DNA of 64,000 bases from Bacteroidia bacterium (GTDB taxonomy: Bacteria; Bacteroidota; Bacteroidia; NS11-12g; UBA9320). The notes under the pieces were generated by a model. That model was given only the letters and a program-made list of their open reading frames with translations. It ran no database searches and was not told the origin of the DNA. Shown here piece after piece: positions 61,382 through 64,000 of the stretch (positions within the stretch are counted from its first letter, which is position 1; every line of letters begins with the position of its first letter). The DNA lies in the NCBI GenBank assembly GCA_018402155.1, contig JAGYJG010000001.1, forward strand, positions 1,128,198-1,192,197. The letters run 5' to 3'. The translations under genes and the position numbers were made by a program.

Positions 61382-62107
61382 ATGAGCGAATGGTTTGGGA
61401 CGTGGTTTGACAGTGAATATTACCACCTACTCTATAAAGACAGAAACTATGCAGAAGCGGAAGCCTTTATGGCCAAACTCTCCGACTATCTGAAACCCAC
61501 CAAAGATCAACTTGTACTAGATTTAGCTTGTGGGAAAGGACGGCATAGCATACAACTAAATAAGTTGGGAGTAACCGTAGATGGCTGCGATTACTCACTA
61601 AACAGTATCAACTACGCTAAAAAATACGAGAATGCCACTCTTCATTTTTACACACACGACATGCGCCACCCGCTGCCAAAGAGGTATGCTATTATACTCA
61701 ATTTATTTACCAGTTTTGGCTATTTCGATACAGATGAGGAGCATTTCAAAACCTTACAAAACATCTTTAATGGTTTGCTCCCGAACGGAATTTTTATACT
61801 CGATTTTATGAATGTAGACGTCATAACAAAAAACTTAGTATCCCGAGAAACACAAACCAAAGAAGGCATCGAATTTCACATAAAGCGAGAAGTGGACGAT
61901 AATACAATTGTAAAACACATCGCTTTTGAAAGTGAGCAAGAGCAATGGCATTACTACAAAGAAAAAGTAGCGGTGCTAGATTACGCCAAACTGACCCAAA
62001 TGATGAAAGAAATAGGTTTTACGATACAAGATACCTTTGGCGACTACATGCTTCACCCTTTTAATATAAACACCTCCCAGCGACTTATTTTAGTCTTAAA
62101 AAAATGA
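61382..62107 (+). CDS. class I SAM-dependent methyltransferase
   Basis: The 241-residue product is a Rossmann methyltransferase. Motif I is LVLDLACGKGRHSIQLNKLG at about residues 40-59, with VDGCDYSLNSINYAKKY next and AIILNLFTSFGYF as the motif IV region. It belongs to the general methyltransferase group with WFGTWFDSEYYHLLYKDRN at the front, a start common in Bacteroidota. The substrate is unknown. Its stop overlaps the start of the PAP2 gene by four bases. Confidence 0.87.
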   Translation: MSEWFGTWFDSEYYHLLYKDRNYAEAEAFMAKLSDYLKPTKDQLVLDLACGKGRHSIQLNKLGVTVDGCDYSLNSINYAKKYENATLHFYTHDMRHPLPKRYAIILNLFTSFGYFDTDEEHFKTLQNIFNGLLPNGIFILDFMNVDVITKNLVSRETQTKEGIEFHIKREVDDNTIVKHIAFESEQEQWHYYKEKVAVLDYAKLTQMMKEIGFTIQDTFGDYMLHPFNINTSQRLILVLKK

Positions 62108-62685
62108 TAGACACTCTTTTACACCTAGACCAGCAGATTTTTGTAGCCATACACCAAGGTATGGCCAATTCGTTTTTTGACTGGCTAATGCCAGTACTTA
62201 GAGAAGCTAAAACATGGATACCCTTGTACTTGGTTTTTGTATTTTTTACTATACGCAAATATAAATTACAAGGGCTCTACATCGTGCTAGCTACAGTTTT
62301 AGTAGTGGTAATTTGCGACCGTTCTTCCGCTGGTTTTATGAAACCATTTTTTGAGCGACTACGCCCATGCCACGAGCCCAGTCTTGCAGGCCACATCAGG
62401 CATCTCACAAACTGCGGTGGGCAGTATGGGTTTATATCTAGCCACGCCACCAATCATTTTGGCCTAGCCGTTATGTTTGCGTGGATATTTAAAAAAATAA
62501 GTGCCCTGAAATATACCCAAGCTATATTTTATTCTTGGGCAGGGCTCATATCCTTTGCTCAAATATACGTGGGAAAACACTTTTTTGGAGATGTACTAGT
62601 AGGTGCATTATTTGGTATAGCCATCGGTAAAATAATTTTGAGTATCTTTACCAAAATGACAGTGATAAATAAATTATCGGACTAG
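62104..62685 (+). CDS. PAP2-family phosphatase
   Basis: The 193-residue membrane protein shows the three PAP2 motifs: KPFFERLRP, FISSHATNHFGL (the P-S-G-H site in its SSHA form) and VGKHFFGDVLVG with the catalytic His. About five or six helices are present. It should act on a lipid pyrophosphate such as undecaprenyl pyrophosphate. It is coupled to the methyltransferase gene by ATGA. It is the second PAP2 protein of the window and is not close in sequence to the first. Confidence 0.87.
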   Translation: MIDTLLHLDQQIFVAIHQGMANSFFDWLMPVLREAKTWIPLYLVFVFFTIRKYKLQGLYIVLATVLVVVICDRSSAGFMKPFFERLRPCHEPSLAGHIRHLTNCGGQYGFISSHATNHFGLAVMFAWIFKKISALKYTQAIFYSWAGLISFAQIYVGKHFFGDVLVGALFGIAIGKIILSIFTKMTVINKLSD

Positions 62686-62804
62686 CAAATATGTGTAAAA
62701 TACGCATTAGTTTAAACGAGAAAAATCAATAATTCAGTAAGGCCAAAAAATATAAAACTGGTAGCTTGCCACAGCAATAAAAACCAATAATAATTAAAAT
62801 AGAG

Positions 62805-64000
62805 ATGTTTCAAGAAAAAGTCCTAGCCATACTTAAAGCAGGAAAAAATGTATTCCTAACGGGTAGTGCAGGAACCGGAAAAACCTACACTCTAAACCAA
62901 TACATCACCTGGCTAAAAGACCACAAAGTACCGGTGGCAGTGACTGCCAGCACCGGTATAGCTGCCACCCATATGAATGGTACTACCATACACTCTTGGA
63001 GTGGTATTGGCATTAAAAACCACTTAAGCCACGATAACCTAAAGTCGCTAGCCACAAAGCAATACCTCACTAAAAATCTGAGAAACACACACATACTAAT
63101 TATAGACGAAATATCTATGCTGCACCGCGCTCAGCTAGATATGGTAGACCAAGTGCTGAAGTACATACGCAACTCTGCTAAGCCTTTTGGTGGTATGCAA
63201 GTAGTGTTTGCAGGAGACTTTTTTCAGCTACCACCGGTGAGTAGAGAGCCAGAACCAAGTCGAGATAAGTTTGCTTTTATGAGTAATGCTTGGGTACAAG
63301 CCGCACCTACAGTGTGTTACCTTACCGAGCAATTTAGACAAACTAAAAACGAACTAAATACCATACTCAACCAGATACGCAGCAATGAGGTAGATGAAAG
63401 TGCAGTGCAGCTCCTTCAAGAAACCCGCTTCAATGAGCACAGCATAGAACCCACAAAACTCTACTCTCACAATGCCGATGTAGACAGTATGAATGAGCAA
63501 GAACTAAACGCTCTAGAAGCCGAGGAAGAAGTGTTTTTTGCCAAGAAAAAAGGAAATGATAAAATGCTGGAAGGTTTTGTAAAATCACTGATAGTCCAAG
63601 AAAAACTCGTACTAAAAAAAGGGGCAAAAGTGATGTTTCTAAAAAACGACCACGAGCGCGGAATCATGAATGGTACACTGGGAATAGTGGTAGATTTCCA
63701 AAAAGATGCAGATGAAAATGGCCCGTTTCCTCTAGTGCAGCTCATGGATAAAAGAAAGATATTGGCTACACCTGAAACTTGGTCTATAGACAACGAAAAA
63801 GGTACACCACTTGTTAGTTTTGAGCAAGTACCTCTAAGGCTAGCTTGGGCAATAACCGTGCACAAAAGCCAAGGAATGACCCTAGAGGCTGCAGAAGTCG
63901 ACCTCTCCAAAGCATTTGAACCAGGACAAGGCTATGTAGCACTGTCACGTTTGAAAGAACTTGATGGACTTCGCCTTTTGGGTATCAATAGAACAGCTAT
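62805..64000 (+). CDS. PIF1-like helicase (3' end missing)
   Basis: The gene runs off the right edge after about 398 codons. The product opens with Walker A GSAGTGKT at residues 20-27, then ASTGIAATHMNGTTIHSWSG, Walker B LIIDEISML and FAGDFFQLPPV. The C-terminal helicase motifs ITVHKSQGMTLE and GYVALSR are within the window. This is the superfamily 1B PIF1/RecD layout, a 5'-3' DNA helicase. Any C-terminal extra domain lies outside. The ATG at 62805 fits the start of the first motif. Confidence 0.9.
   Translation, partial: MFQEKVLAILKAGKNVFLTGSAGTGKTYTLNQYITWLKDHKVPVAVTASTGIAATHMNGTTIHSWSGIGIKNHLSHDNLKSLATKQYLTKNLRNTHILIIDEISMLHRAQLDMVDQVLKYIRNSAKPFGGMQVVFAGDFFQLPPVSREPEPSRDKFAFMSNAWVQAAPTVCYLTEQFRQTKNELNTILNQIRSNEVDESAVQLLQETRFNEHSIEPTKLYSHNADVDSMNEQELNALEAEEEVFFAKKKGNDKMLEGFVKSLIVQEKLVLKKGAKVMFLKNDHERGIMNGTLGIVVDFQKDADENGPFPLVQLMDKRKILATPETWSIDNEKGTPLVSFEQVPLRLAWAITVHKSQGMTLEAAEVDLSKAFEPGQGYVALSRLKELDGLRLLGINRTA

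Noticed and set aside
1-64000. tRNA, rRNA, CRISPR array, insertion sequence, prophage or toxin-antitoxin pair
   Set aside because: I looked through all gaps and products and found no cloverleaf, repeat-spacer array, transposase, integrase or phage gene.

Overview
The window is low-GC DNA from a member of the Bacteroidota. Three kinds of evidence support this. Two large secreted proteins end in type IX secretion (T9SS) sorting domains. SecA is long, with the inserted segments usual in this phylum. Several genes carry the phylum's promoter elements (TTG, a 19-21 nt spacer, then TAnnTTTG), and some start codons sit only 4-12 nt behind a TACCTTTG box. I cannot place it below phylum. I saw no tRNA, rRNA, CRISPR array, insertion sequence or prophage. 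Almost every gene has a Bacteroidota-type family assignment, so this reads as a chromosomal core region.

Layout. 1-9.4 kb: start of a PhoH-like gene, an acetyltransferase coupled to a membrane glycosyltransferase, a GT39 transferase with a PAP2 phosphatase, a START-like protein, a metallopeptidase group, then purD with a 50-residue membrane protein behind it. 9.7-15.1 kb: secA, a SPOR protein, arginase and a ComB-like phosphatase, packed as one probable operon. 15.1-19.4 kb: a 1431-residue T9SS type B surface protein. 19.5-26 kb: a membrane glycosyltransferase, an MmcQ-like protein and PdeM, facing an rRNA methyltransferase, a binding-protein-like lipoprotein and guaA. 26-29.2 kb: a two-component system, a cytochrome b5 domain protein and CvfB. 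29.2-34 kb: a large outer-membrane protein and a cation:proton antiporter.

34-46 kb: thiol peroxidase, a short SSB, a 649-nt gap with a strong hairpin, a ribosome hibernation factor, an epimerase coupled to photolyase, a GT2, MnmD, a small haem lipoprotein, an agmatinase-family enzyme, a cysteine desulfurase, a rhodanese with a YeiH-type permease, and AlkB beside a mini zinc protein. 46.6-54.5 kb: a 57-residue membrane protein, a Na+/alanine symporter with a palindrome against its start codon, an NlpC/P60 peptidase, ferredoxin, a seven-haem TPR cytochrome, a second rhodanese, a T9SS type A protein and a PASTA protein. 54.9-64 kb: TlpA-like thioredoxin, GT2, YchF, rhomboid, an ECF sigma/anti-sigma/outer-membrane module, a methyltransferase with a PAP2 protein, and the start of a PIF1-like helicase.

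Themes that tie genes together are lipid-linked sugar transfer (three GT-C proteins, two PAP2 proteins, two GT2 proteins), nucleic-acid repair (photolyase, AlkB, PdeM, SSB, helicase), sulfur and redox chemistry, and envelope and T9SS surface proteins. I see no obvious undescribed multi-gene system. The best leads are small or regulatory: the TACCTTTG starts, the palindrome at the symporter, the hairpin region upstream of hpf, the AlkB/zinc mini-protein pair, and two short genes that are easily missed.
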